Shown here: positions 52,100 through 64,000 of the stretch, in pieces
Numbering within the stretch: the first letter of the stretch is position 1
How the letters are laid out: each line of letters starts with the position of its first letter
NCBI GenBank assembly: GCA_934045075.1
Contig: OW203724.1
Span: forward strand, 16,297,143 to 16,361,142
Direction: 5' to 3'
DNA: 64,000 nt
Origin: Yponomeuta sedellus
Lineage: Eukaryota; Arthropoda; Insecta; Lepidoptera; Yponomeutidae
The notes under the pieces: model-generated
Database searches by the model: none
What the model saw: the letters and a program-made list of their open reading frames with translations, nothing else
Told to the model about the DNA's origin: nothing
Made by a program: the position numbers and the translations under genes

Positions 52100-53155
52100 G
52101 TGCATTGCACTACAATGACATATAAATGGACGGTCATGTGACGTGTTTTTTATACCATGGGTGCCTAGAAGGTTTGATACGTTTGCGGGCTTCGACTCAA
52201 AGCAGCAATGAAATGAAATCGCCACGCTCGTGCAATTGTCATTGTATTGCTATGCATTAACAGAACTAGGAAATGTTCTCGGCCGCCGCTTAGTGTGTGA
52301 TGTACTTACGGCAATTCTGGATCAATATTTCGATTCGGAATTCCGAAACGAATTAGGAATTCCGACTGTAAGTGGTCCGCCGGCTGCCTAAGCCTATTGC
52401 TGTGTCATCTTCAGTTCATCTAATCACCGCTGTTTTGAATTCTGATTCGTTACAAGTTTATAGTCAACATAAATCGTGCAATCAAGAACTGCTCTCTCGG
52501 TGTGAATAATTTCATCAGCAGTCGATGTTTTATTACGATCATCTGCTGAATTTACTTTCACTTTATACTTACAGCTCGTTTAAATCAGTCAAACAACATA
52601 TAAGCTACCGACAGTTATTATTTGTCATAATTTGTACAGGGAAAGGGTTTTAGTGTTTAGGGTAATTTATCAACGCATCGTTTATAAGAAACTGAGATAC
52701 CGCAGCAGAAGACCAATAAATGGTTGGACAGTTTTATTAATTGTCGTTATATTATCTAAGAACTACACTATGAGAGATTGTAGAACGTTTTATAAATAAT
52801 TAACTGGAACAACTTCAACTCTATGTTTTATTTATAATGATAAACAGAAAAAACATGATAAAAAACAGAATAAGCAGGTAAAGGACGATTTATGCAGTCC
52901 GGTCTACTTGAAATGTAAAGTAGTAGTGCCAAAAAATCAAGGAAATCTCAAAAATGGATGACGTAATTTGAAAATAATGGACAGAATCAAAGAAATAATA
53001 AAAAAATGGTGTAAAGAGGTTTGCACCGTTACAACTATACACACCAAAATTGTCACTGTATCGCTACTTTTACAAATAGAAATCATGTAAAGTTCTATCT
53101 CTTTTCTCTCTTTTTATCATGCACTAAAAAGTTGCCAATACAACCCCTCGTGGGC
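52100..53155. other. Intergenic stretch
   Basis: No gene or repeat recognised. Confidence 0.35.
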
Positions 53156-53159
53156 TGAA

Positions 53160-53500
53160 ATATACATTCTCATCATCAACCCATTATGTCCCCACCGAGG
53201 GGCACGGGTCTCTTCCCTGAGGAAGGTATAGGCCATACACCACCACAGGGGCCAAGTCCAAATTGGTGGAGGCTTGCGAGACCAGTGGCTGGTCTTAGTG
53301 TCAGAAGTTTTCAAGCCACCATTTTAGGCCTCTGACTTGGCTTAACGGCTGACATCGATCGAAGGCAGCCGGCACCAACTGCGTAACGTGCGTGCCTTGC
53401 AAAGCACGGAACCGCTCGGAAAAATACCAGTAGCGTTAGTCATAGACGGTCACCCATCCATGCACTGAACGCGCCCTATGATGCTTAACCTACGTGATCG
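53160..53500 (+). repeat. Dispersed repeat family D, copy 5
   Basis: 'attatgtccccaccgagggg', 'ggtataggccatacaccacc', 'acgtgcgtgccttgcaaagc' and 'gacggtcacccatcca', collinear with 11215-11400. Confidence 0.7.
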
Positions 53501-54579
53501 TTTGTGATCACTTAGGCAGCCGGGTCTACAAGCAATTCTGAAATAAACCTGTGACGATAAACATAGATAAAAAATAACAATTAAAATGTTGTCTCGATGA
53601 AATTTATATCGGGTTTTGTCAATTATTCTAACCACAGCTAGCGTGTCAATTCCATTAAGCTGATCATCTGAATAGACTAAAGTGACAGTAAAAGTATACG
53701 ATAGCAATCCCTTTCCAGTACCTAACTCCCATTCACTGACATTGCTGCAGGCCACCCTGAGGGCATTCACCTTCGATCACAGACTGGTCTGCGCAAGCGC
53801 ATGCGGAAGTCAATCCCCCAGACGAAAATTTTGGTCTCTACCTCTGCACCAAATGGCGTAAAGTTCAAATTAGCTTGATTGAGATCCATAAGAATTGTAG
53901 TTATTACAAACTCAGACATGTCCTTTGGGTTTGATAATAAAAGTGACATTCGCTCGATTTCGATTTCCGACTTTCGTTCCGTTAGTTAGGTAATATCTTT
54001 GAGCGTCAAGGTCAGGTGAGCCCTTAGTTTAATGACACGGTTGTCACTTTGACCTTAAAAAGGTCCGATAATATTTCAATTAACGGTTGAAATGTAACAA
54101 TGGAATAACTGCACCTTAGTTTAAATGGAACATAGAGATGAAGTAGAGTCGATACGAACATAGGTAGATCAAATTCCAATAAGTACTTACGGATACCTTA
54201 GTGTGAAAATTGTAGTAATGCTCATATATTTTTATGGGTACTTCAGTTGCCCCTCTCCTTTCTTGTTCCTCATCAATCTCTAGACTGTGTTGACGGTTTT
54301 GTGCATACAAAATAAATAGTGATGAACAATCTGCTAACGGGGATTATGTGCACCATTTATAGCCATACCGCTTCTTACCCCGGGTTTCTAACAACAATTT
54401 ACAATTTGCCAATCTGCTGTTCTAACTTATTTGTTTTTGTATGCTACTTGGCAAACTGACAGCTGTTAACAGTTGATTAACATCGGTAAATATAGTGTTA
54501 ACAGCTAGTGTACAAAAATATAGGATAAACCTCTCCTTGGTTTAAATATTCGCCTTGATGCTCTTCATTAAGACACCGT
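53501..54579. other. Intergenic stretch
   Basis: No gene supported; open frames under 110 codons with no recognisable domain. Confidence 0.35.
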
Positions 54580-54850
54580 ACGTGTTCTCGGAAGCGAGAG
54601 ACCCAGGTTCGATTCCCAGTGCGGGCATGTACCAATTAGTTTGTTTTGTTATGTACATTTGTGAAGTTATAGTAGCAATGCCACTCGCTAACTGTGAAGA
54701 AAAACATCGTGACGAAACCTGAGTGTCTGAGACGTTCACATACCTCAGCGCTGGAAATTGCCAATCCGCAGTGGGCACGCGTGCTAATTAAGCCCATTCT
54801 CTCTTTCTGAGAGCAGATCTGCGCCCTGCAGTGGGATGTTTATAGACTAC
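54580..54850 (+). mobile_element. tRNA-derived SINE, long body
   Basis: B box 'caggttcgattccca', then 'ccactcgctaactgtgaag', 'cagcgctggaaattgccaat' and 'ccctgcagtgggatgtttat'. Reference copy for several fragments in bchs introns. Confidence 0.8.
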
Positions 54851-54914
54851 ATAGAAAAATATATCTGTTCACGTCTCAGCTTCGTAACTCATACAATACC
54901 GATCCCAATATTTT

Positions 54915-55130
54915 AATCCTCATTTACAACCTCTTTTGGGTCCCAAGGCTGGGCTAAGGCCTCCTCTCCTGTCCTCTATCTCTCCCTGTCCCCAGCCACT
55001 CGGCACCATCCCGGCAAAAATGCATCTAGGTCGCCCCGCCATCTTTGCCTTGATCTGGTCTTGGTCCCCGACATCCGTGTCCATATTGCGGAATTTCGTC
55101 TTAATCCAACAAAATGAAAATGAGAAAAAA
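54915..55130 (-). pseudogene. RTE-type LINE C-terminal fragment
   Basis: Minus strand reads TRSRQRWRGDLDAFLPGWCR, VAGDRER-stop, then EEALAQPWDPKEVVNE. Conserved end of an RTE polyprotein with one stop. Confidence 0.75.
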
Positions 55131-55411
55131 ACCTTTGTAACCCTTAAAAATTTCACTTGCGTAATATTTGGGCCCCCAAAACACATCGACCGAACGTTCA
55201 TTTCAATAACTCAAAAGCTTCATCTACAGCCACTGCCCAACTCCTAACCTCCGAAAACCAATGAACTCCTGAGCCCTTCCCTTGAGAATCGTTGACCTCC
55301 ATTCAGAACAGGAGTCCACTTCCTTACAGCAACCCCAAAGGATGCCCGCGCGCCGGCTCGCCGCTTGACAACCACGTGGTTACTTCCCTGGCGGCTAAGG
55401 TCGAGCTGTCC

Positions 55412-55418
55412 TATATAA
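55412..55418 (+). promoter_or_regulatory. Possible TATA box
   Basis: 'ctatataac' lies about 480 nt upstream of the candidate start ATG at 55898, with no clear initiator about 30 nt downstream. Weak. Confidence 0.2.
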
Positions 55419-55749
55419 CAAACAGCAGTCGACTGAAACAGCTACAACCCGCCACGACGTCATACCGCCAACACCTCGTACGTACGTACTTGCACAATAC
55501 TAATTAAAAAAATAAAGACAGAAAAAATCGGGGCACGGGCAGGTCTAGCTGTCAAGGTCGGCGCGGACACACGTACAGCACATGCTTGCGTCACGGTTAC
55601 CACATGGACCCTCGAGCGTGATCTATTGGGACTAGAATAGTAGAACAAAATAAAATCGAAGTTGGCATAAAAGTTAGCGGCATTGCTCCGTAATGGTCGC
55701 CTTACCACCACCGTTTGATTTCCACTTCCAGCGGGAGTGGCGGCCGAGC

Positions 55750-55918
55750 AGCAGACGCCAGTTAGTCGACTCGTACGCAACCGCACGACGGCCAGGCGGC
55801 GCCCGCGCAGTTAGACACCTCCAGGACACCAGTGTTTAGTGCCAAGTGTTCGGAGTTCCTGTTGCACGAAGAAAGAAGACGTCTCCCCTGGTACAAAATG
55901 AGCGGGTACATGAAAATT
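55750..55918 (+). CDS. Candidate first exon of an unidentified gene (5' UTR plus MSGYMKI)
   Basis: GC-rich, CpG-containing leader (about 55735-55897) followed by 'caaaATGAGC', seven codons MSGYMKI, and a strong donor gtaagt at 55919. CpG-rich leader, fair Kozak context and consensus donor together suggest a first coding exon (coding part 55898-55918). No continuation found in the window; the following 8 kb would be intron. I do not recognise the protein from seven residues. Confidence 0.4.
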
Positions 55919-56384
55919 GTAAGTGGACTTTTTGAGTTAATTACGTCGAAATAACAGGATTTTTAAAGTGTAACGTGGAGATTAAAATAATATGCTTTTA
56001 ATGATATTTAACCCTATTCTAAAAGTTATCCATATTGATAGATAGATGTTTCCGTTTTGCCGAAATTTAGGGGCTTTTAGTACACCCTGTATATATTTAT
56101 AAATACAATACGTCCTTACCACAGATGCTTCGTTTGGCCATAATTAACCTCTATCGCGGTAGTTTATTTTAGCTCCTCGTAAGACTCATTAGTGAAATCT
56201 ATTAGTGTTCGGTTAGCAGACAAAATTTGAGATTAATTAAAATCGGTGTCTGTAGGTAACGTTATGTTTCACAACTCTGATTGCGGAAATTAGACCAATC
56301 GCGATCGATAGATCTTTGAGTAAGATCGAAGGATCTCTTGGTAAATTTAATAAAATTGGTTGGCTGAACGTTGTCTTACCAGCG
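55919..56384. other. Probable start of an intron
   Basis: AT-rich; no exon or repeat recognised. Confidence 0.35.
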
Positions 56385-56610
56385 GTGGTAGCGCTGGAAC
56401 CCGTGCCTCACATGCACGAGGTCGTGGGTTCGAATCCCGACTCAAGTGACTCTGTAGTATAAGTTACGTCCATTTGTGAATTTACCACTCGCTAACTGTG
56501 AAAATACCTACACATTGAAAAGAAACCTGTGGATCTGAAGTGTTTAGATTCCCTCAGAGGGTATAATGACCCAATTATGGGGCTAAGTCCGGAAATCCGT
56601 GTTGCTACTA
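56385..56610 (+). mobile_element. tRNA-derived SINE
   Basis: 'accagcggtggtagcgctgg', B box 'gtgggttcgaatccc', 'ccactcgctaactgtgaaa', and end string 'gacccaattatggggctaag'. Same family as the SINE at 59455. Confidence 0.82.
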
Positions 56611-59454
56611 GTGATGTGAATAAGAATAACATTTTATAATAGGTACTCAACTCGTACAACAAACTATATAAAAACAAATAAACCTGTTGAAAAGTTAAGT
56701 TGAGTATGTAAGTAATTCTAACGCACAGTTGGGTTGCATGGACTTGCATTCTAGATTCCTTTACCAAATCAACTGATTTATAGCACGATCTATCGAAATT
56801 GGTTCTCTTAAAATAAATATACGCTATAATATGCTATTTCACAAACTTTACGTAAGTCCGAAGGCATCTTTTTATAGGCATGATTTTATATTTCAAATGA
56901 ATATAGTAATAAGATCCTCGATGACTTACTTAAAAGTCCATTATGCTTCAATACCAACGATATATTTAGAACACAACAGAATTAAGTGTAAATTAGGGGT
57001 TATTACAAATTAGTTATGTATAGTCAATGACCACGGGATTGACGTTTTAATGAAGCGTCGTAAGTAGCACTTGTAGAGGTCACTACACCCAAAAAGCGCA
57101 GGGCCTCTTGAAATAATAGTAATATTAAAGTTGACTATTTTTCTTGCAAAAAGCTTGCTTTCAAAACCTTGAAAGTTGTTCTTATCGGAAGAAAAACACT
57201 ATTTATTTTGCGGCACCGGTAATAACGTTTGCGTATAGATTAGAGAATTGCACACTAGAAATATTTACAGGAATTTTCTCATTATCCTAATCAGTCCTGA
57301 CTTTGAAAAAACAATAGGAATTTATATTTACTTTCAAGGTTTGAGGAGAAGGAGAAAGGGCGGAGGATTTTATACTTAAAAGTATAAAATTAGCGGTCTT
57401 ATCGGTTAAAGAGATCTCTCCCAGACATCCATAGTATAGACAGGACAGAGCGGATTTGGTGGGTATACAATACTTGTTTTTAAACAGATCATGTTTTAAT
57501 TTCGGCCAAGTGGCTGTCGGACTCGGGCACCCAGGGGTTCCGTAAATATTATTAAGTATTTTTTTACTTGTTTTTGTACTACTGGGCTGAAATCACAATA
57601 AGTTTCACAGATGTGTTAAATTATTTTTTGACCAGACACTCAAGACCGATTTAAGCCTAAGCTGGTCTGGTAATAGAGTCCCGTTGGCGTCCTTCGGGTG
57701 CGAAAGTCTAGAAAGATGTCACTTCAGCCGAATAACATGCTAACGAAGGTGCAAGCCCTTATTTGGTAAGGTTTTTTCAGTGCATTTAAAAAATAATTAA
57801 CATTGACATTATTAAAATGACATATTCGTATGTGCTCGCTATCCACCGGTTAACACAATTCCATCGGTGGATAGCGAAAATCAGAAAATTACTTAATACA
57901 ATTACTAATGTAACTTAATACAGTTAGGTAATACATAATAAATATCGCAGAAAAATAGAAAAATAGTATCGTTGTCCACTAGTTGCTTCTCTCGATAGAG
58001 GTCAACGAGAACTATATTTAATAAAAAAAAAATGGAAACAAATCTTCCGAAATGCCAAAAAAAAGCTGTTCCATCATATTATTATCATAGATAAGCAGGG
58101 AACGGTTGACCTTTTGTAGCGTTTTCAAAGTTATGCTCATAATAAAACTAGTATATTTTAAGAAAGTAATACCTATCATACCATATCTTTTTCGATGGTA
58201 GCCTGTATAAATAGAGAAATAAACTTCTCCAAAAGTCGGCCCTTAAAAACATATTCTCGTACCGGAGTCACGAATGAAGCAATATAAAAAGCGAGCATTA
58301 TTATGACCGTACGTTTAAATTGGAGTAAGAGCGTGACTTACAAGTGATTGTTGCAGAATGTTGTAAAATATTTCTAAATCAAAACGCCGTATAAGGTGTT
58401 GGAGCTTTTGTCTTATTATGCCATTAAATTTTCCATAACAGCACCTCTAGCCGCTTAGTTAGGCTATCGTATTGTGCTCCACTTAACTAACATTGTCTTA
58501 TGTCTCTTTCCTTCCCGTTGCAAGAACAGGTCTTCTCTCAGAGAGAGAGAGAGAGTACTCTACTGCCTACTCTACCAGATATATTGCTGATAGTTCACAA
58601 GCCGATCCCTAAAAATCCTACACCTACAATATTTTTAAACAACCAATCCAACTATATTGTAATAAATTTAATATTGTAAATTGCACTATCTGCTAATGTT
58701 GTCTCCAAAACTTAGGTTACCTGTAGATAATGCTAAGTAGCATTAAGCTCGCGTATTTGCAAAACTTTTATGTAATAAAGAATTTTACTAATAATAATTA
58801 CGATAACCCATAATATGGTGTAGATGAGAAAAAACATACTTAATTTAGGTGTGGGTTGTTGAACACATATTTTGTTTAAGAAATTTACCTACCATTTTCT
58901 CGTATGTATATACTACAGTATCTTTGCCAAATTTTAGCTTTCTAGTGTTTTGTCGTCTCCGAGATAAGCCACGAAGAGATAGACGAACAGACAGACGGAC
59001 AGCTATGGGGAATTCACAAAGGTTCCTTAGTAACTATGGAACCCCAAAAATCAGCCAAATTGATCGAGTCGATCTCGAATGATGCTCCGTCCTACATCAT
59101 TATGCCAATTGACTTTTAATAAGCTTTTTAGTTGTTAGTGGCGATAGTAGCCCCTGTTAGTCCCTTAAGAGATATCTTCTGTCGAAAAATTGGGATAAAA
59201 GGTTTCCTAAACTTTAATATAGGTCATCATAGTCAATGATGCAAAGTTTTATCAAAATACATTCAACTTCAAAGTACAAAAATAAAACCCTTTAGAATTG
59301 CGAATGGATACATACGATTAAGTTTAAAATCACATCAATTATTCAAATTGACTCACGACATTTCACCGACAAGTCGGTAAGACCGAGCACTTAGAGAATC
59401 GGCCATCATTTAATAAAAATGTTGTGGACAAATAGTTTAAATAAACAATAGTAA
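56611..59454. other. AT-rich presumed intron/intergenic stretch
   Basis: No exon supported. A 13-bp hairpin (tcgctatccaccg) lies at 57839-57880; fragments of a common insect repeat occur at 57505-57545 (cggactcgggcacc) and 58915-59045 (ctccgagataagcc, acagacagacggacagctat). Confidence 0.4.
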
Positions 59455-60720
59455 TGGTCGAAAGGTCGTGTGTTTGATTCCGGCATATACCTTCCAATGC
59501 TTTTCAAGTTACGTACTAACTGTCAAACAACATCGTGAGGAAACCCGAGTGTGAGTGTTCACATACCTCAACGCTTGTTATGTACAATGACCCAACTATG
59601 AGGCTAACGGCCGAATACTCAAACGTCATTCAAATATTTAAAGGCATCTTAAGTAATTGACAAGCCGTTAAACACAAAATTCGTATACACAAACGTTAGT
59701 TAAAAGCTTGTGTTAAATTTAAGTAGAACACAAAATAACTGGCAGTTAAACATCACTCAGCGAAAAATTCGTATACTCGAACGCAACCTAGCGCGATTTA
59801 TCTGTCAAATGGGCTGTCAAATCGAGTTGAGTAGGCGTTACAATTGAAAGTGGTCGCGAGGACCTTCAAAACGTAAAAAAGTTGTAATATCAGTGAATTT
59901 ATGTGAAAAACAATGTCCTTATCATGTCGAGGAAGGGCCTAATGTGCCTCGAAGAAATGAGGCAAAATTAAATGCTTTCGAGTATTATAATGAAACAGAC
60001 TTCCATGCGCGGTTCCGGCTGTCGAAAGAGACGGTATTATATTTGGAGTCTGTCCGTCTTTTGACATACAATCCAACCAGTTACAAGGAGTAATAGATCC
60101 AAACAGCCAGTGGACCAAATTTTAAGAACCCTGCGTTATTAATATTATATTATGCTACTGGCATAATAACGCATAATAATAATTCTCATTCAATTCTTGT
60201 TTATATTAGTATTTATCAGGGAATAGCTTTAAAAAACCGCAATACCGCAATGTTTTTATTGTGGTAGACTTTTCAAATGTCATTGGTGAGATGGCCCTAA
60301 CGTTTCATTCTACGACAATATAAGATATTATTATTACAACATTAAACATTTTGCTTTGTACAAAACGAGGTAATAATAATTTAAGTTTGTTTCATAAATC
60401 ATATTATGATTTATTTTATTTTATTTTTATAAAAATACTTCATATTTCATCACAAAACTTAAAATTGATCGAACAAATTCTATACACAACGTAAGTTTAA
60501 ATATTTTGTCAATGAAAATAGACTTGTTGTTTATTTGACGGCTTCTCAGCTGATCACGGTCTGAAATTGTTTGAATGACGTTTGTGTATACCACTCAATA
60601 TTTAACAGATGTTCAAATTTGAATGCCCTTCAACTGAGTGATCGATTTGACTGACGTTTGAGTATTCGGCCGTAAGTCTTAATAAAATCACTGTAATGTA
60701 ACAATAGAGAATTAATCAGC
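59455..60720 (+). mobile_element. tRNA-derived SINE interrupted by a DNA transposon
   Basis: 'gaaaggtcgtgtgtttgatt', 'atcgtgaggaaacccgagtg', 'gacccaactatgaggctaa' up to 59607, and the continuation 'gtcttaataaaatc' after 60675. Removing the insertion and one TAA restores 'aggctaagtc', as in the copy at 56585. Confidence 0.8.
59608..60672 (+). mobile_element. PIF/Harbinger DNA transposon, internally deleted, TAA target duplication
   Basis: Length 1,065 bp. Ends CGGCCGAATACTCAAACGTC and its exact complement, inverted repeat of about 28 bp with one mismatch; TAA at 59605-59607 and 60673-60675. A second inverted pair (gtatacacaaacgt) lies inside. The open frame 59893-60093 reads NAFEYYNETDFHARFRLSKE, then TVLYLES, like the start of Harbinger transposases; frameshifted remnants PVDQILRTLRY and YYATG follow (60110-60165). 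The DDE domain is missing. Confidence 0.88.
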
Positions 60721-63555
60721 AACTAGCTATTTCCGCGTTTTTTGCAACATTTCAAGCTAACAATACTTGGCATTTAAACTTTTGTATGGACGAAACTCTC
60801 TGCTCCGAAACCATTAGAAAACTAAATGTCAGATAAGATTGCTATAAGCCTACTTCAGATATTGCGAATAACCTTATTTCATTACACCCCTATCATACTC
60901 CACAGATCCCTAGCTCTGAATTTAACCGATTGTTTTAATTAACTGCAGCCCGATAGGAATCTTTTTGTTCAAATGCAATGAGACTAATTCTAGCGTAACC
61001 ATTAATTAATTTATTTGGAATTATTTATATTATAATATATAATAAAGTGCACATAAACCGAAGGAAACATTCATTATATTATTAGCATATTGTTTTAATT
61101 CTAAATATAGATTGTTTCTAAACTATGCAAATTGTTAAGCTTTGCTAATATTCTGCGCCTAGGATTCCGCTAGAAGAATAGTAACAAAATTTTAGTCTTT
61201 AAATCAGCTCTTTATTTCGTCAGTTTAAAGCAGAATGTGGTGCTAAATTGTGACGAACGATTCCGATAAAGAGACGATAGTGAGGTTACATAAAATGGAG
61301 TAAAAATTAAAGCAAGCAGTTAACGGTGGTGCGATGGTATCTTTGGGTAATTGTAGCTGGCGATAATGGCAAGTACGATTGAGAACGATCTCGATTTTCA
61401 ATTTATCTTAGCGATTTGCATCTCTACACCATTTATTTTATAAAGTTAGGTGCTACATTACGTCACCATGTTAGTTGGTTATCTCTCCATGTGCTGCTTT
61501 AGACCACGCTTCCTTATTGAGCAATAACAGACGAGTAAGTATACGATCAATTAGATTAATTGTACTCAACGCTTGGGTAGCAACGTATCAATGCAACAAC
61601 TGGGTCGCTACTTAGTCGAATATTAATTTAACACATTGATAAATCATTGGGTCAAAACTTAATTGTTGTATCGTAGTATAATTGCAAAAAACACTACCCA
61701 TTATGAGTAATGTTCTCAAGCGGTAATTATGTGTGTTTTTTGCGTGTCTCGACTGTAGTTAGGGTCACTTAGTGCTGATGATCATCAGTTAGCGTTAGCA
61801 TCGTGACTGAGTGACCGAGATATGTAAAAAGCGACCTTCGCAACTTATGAGAGGTGGGTGAATGACCCAATTCGCAACGATTAACGTGGGACCCGCGCTT
61901 TTGCATATTATTTTGCTGCGCTTAATAAAATTAAACTTTACGGTCCTGTAATTAAACCTTTATAAATAAAACTTTAGTAATTTGGTCAATGTTGCCTAAA
62001 GTGTTTCAAAGTCGAAAGGGAACGTTTCAAAAATGGCGCAATCAAATGCGCCAATTGTAAAAAACTAGCATGTTATCAAAACAAACAAAGCGCGTAGACA
62101 TTGAATTCACCGTGGCGAGTCTAATTGTTGCACTCGTGACCAAAATAATATGACATTTTAATGATAGAGTCAAGATCCGACATTAAGTGCAGTTTGGTAA
62201 TCGTTGCGTAAGGCAAAGGCTTGTAAAATCTTTGCCAATGTTATAGAAAGCGGCAAACATGTCGCTATTTTAGGCCCGAATTTCAATGCACCTGTATGTA
62301 ATTTATATTAGCAAGCAAATTACCTATACTTGTATCGTGAGTAGGCGTTTCATAAATCTATGATTAAAGATACCAAGTAGATGATTTAGGTTTTGTATAA
62401 GCTAAATTTCAAAAAACCTGATGTCAATAATTGATCAATTGAAACTTATGAAATTGCTTGACACGGAAATTATCACTAGGTTTCATCAGATATCTTAATT
62501 GTACATAAAATATGCTTAGCCCTTTTCCTGTTACAATTTAAGGTAATCCCAAGCTTAAAGAATCGTCACCGACTATTTCCCAAGTCAATGTCAATTCAAT
62601 GACCCTCCAAAAAAAACACAATGCCGGAAAATAATGAATAGACGCATTTTCCGTCATTGATGTCCACACTTCCTTTTTGTTAAATAAGATGGCCTCGAGG
62701 TTTGTAGGACTCTTTAGGAGTCAAGGTATCTCTTGATATGCACTTTTTATATAAAATTGTATTTTACTTCGATAGGCCTTGTCATTGTATCTACAATTTA
62801 CATAATTTTGCGACCTCGCACGCGTCGTTTCTAAGTAATGTCGGATCTGTGTCATTATGTTTTTAAATTACACGTTTTAGCTTTTGTTTATTTTTACATT
62901 AGTGATACTCGTGCCATAATTACATTGATATTGCTCAACCATCCTCATCGTATATTATAATTTAATGTGAGGTTATTTACAAAAAAAACTACAAATAAAT
63001 TTACTGTTGCACTATGTGTGAGATCTTTTTTGTCATTTCTGAAAATTTTCAGATATTTTTAGTTCACATTTCCCTTATAATCCTTCACATGATTATTTAT
63101 GTAAAACATAAAAAAAAAACTTCCAGGGACAGTCAGTATCCTGGTCCAAAACTAGAATACCCTGTGGTAAGTTAACTAGATATGGCAGGCAAGAACTTGG
63201 AAATGCACACATGGAAATATACCCGGACATAGTTACATAGTTGCTTGTAACGTTTTTTTCGTTGCAATTTAAATTGGTCAAATGTTCGGTTCCCACTATA
63301 AACTTAAGTACTTAAGTAGGTACTTAGAGAATGGAATAGAACCAGCGTCGAAGTCTATTTCGATTGGTAAGTAACAAAGAAGAATATGCGGAGCTGACGG
63401 CCAACCTCCATTAGTGGAGAGGCACAGGAAGAAGTCATACACAGAGAAATAAATAAACTTTATCTTCGTCTATCGCGATGTGCGGCCCTGATAGACGTAC
63501 TAAACCAACATCAAAACACTATCCGTAAAGTGTAATAGTGTCGGAAGGCGGAAGC
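60721..63555. other. AT-rich presumed intron/intergenic stretch
   Basis: No exon supported. A SINE-related string lies at 63125-63240 (tcctggtccaaaactagaat, ccctgtggtaag). Confidence 0.4.
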
Positions 63556-63559
63556 CACG

Positions 63560-63680
63560 CGCGGACCGGTTCACGTCGATGTGTGTCTGACTCGACTCCG
63601 AGCTACGTCATACGTGTGTGACCACTTATTCCGCGAGCTTAGCATGGACAAAATGTCTCTACCAGACCACATGTACGAGC
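63560..63680 (+). CDS. Candidate first exon (MDKMSLPDHMYE) of an unidentified gene
   Basis: GC-richer leader (63540-63643) with CpGs, then 'agcATGGAC', twelve codons MDKMSLPDHMYE plus one base, and donor gtatgt at 63681. Reading through would stop three codons later. It may be an alternative first exon of the same gene as 55898-55918, or of another gene. Not recognised; coding part 63644-63680. Confidence 0.3.
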
Positions 63681-64000
63681 GTATGTTGTAACTAAATTCC
63701 CATACATATCGGATAATTTCATGAAATGAAAGTTGTACTCATCAATACGAAAAACTTTTACTAAAGAAAAACTTACGAAATAAACGTAATTTTCATGCGA
63801 TTTTTTATGTAATTGCAATAAAAGGATTTAATAATAAATAAAAATTTATAAACGCATATTTGGCGTAGTGTGACAAGGATTTATTCAAAATATAAGGCAA
63901 CAAAAACAAATACAACTTGAAATAAACACTTTACTAAGCTAAACTATAATCTAAATATTACAGTGTTTGTTATTGAATTTATCTAAAACGCCTTCACCGA
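63681..64000. other. AT-rich end of window
   Basis: No feature seen. Confidence 0.4.

Overview
This is a eukaryotic, intron-rich insect window, most likely from a moth or butterfly. Coding exons have high GC at third positions and sit in AT-rich introns. The interspersed repeats (tRNA-derived SINEs, RTE- and jockey/CR1-type LINEs, a Penelope-like element, PIF/Harbinger, pogo-like and other short inverted-repeat elements) are of the kind seen in Lepidoptera. The species is inferred, not shown.

Positions 1-34,100 carry the 3' half of one plus-strand gene, the orthologue of Drosophila blue cheese (bchs) / human WDFY3 (ALFY), a giant BEACH-WD40-FYVE scaffold for selective autophagy. I assembled 26 exons (E1-E26, 3019-30892). 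All have AG/GT borders, the phases agree throughout, and together they give 4,923 nt, or 1,640 codons plus a stop. In order they encode a pre-PH region (E1-E8), the PH-like domain (E9-E11), the BEACH domain (E12-E17), WD repeats (E18-E20), a charged linker with a candidate LC3/GABARAP-interacting motif (E21-E23), a last WD blade (E24) and the FYVE zinc finger (E25-E26). The 5' half lies upstream of the window. A long AT-rich 3' UTR probably runs to about 34,120.

The most unusual feature is that this gene's exon borders have been tandemly duplicated again and again. E19 is followed by a 28-unit array (21440-23790); each unit is the last 81 (or 66) nt of the exon plus the first 7 nt of the intron, so 28 consecutive GT donors lie head to tail. 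Decayed or partial copies of exon edges also flank E4, E10, E16, E19 (acceptor side) and E20, and a 40-bp minisatellite starts 12 nt after the E12 donor. Three introns hold near-perfect fold-back copies of a tRNA-like SINE, and the presumed 3' UTR holds two perfect hairpins with arms over 30 bp.

Positions 34,100-55,700 are gene-poor and full of repeat remnants, including a Penelope-like element with a GIY-YIG domain and a possible degraded hammerhead ribozyme, and RTE LINEs nested in each other. Two candidate first coding exons of an unidentified plus-strand gene or genes lie at 55898-55918 and 63644-63680. The sequence between them looks intronic and contains a PIF/Harbinger element with a TAA target duplication inserted into a SINE.
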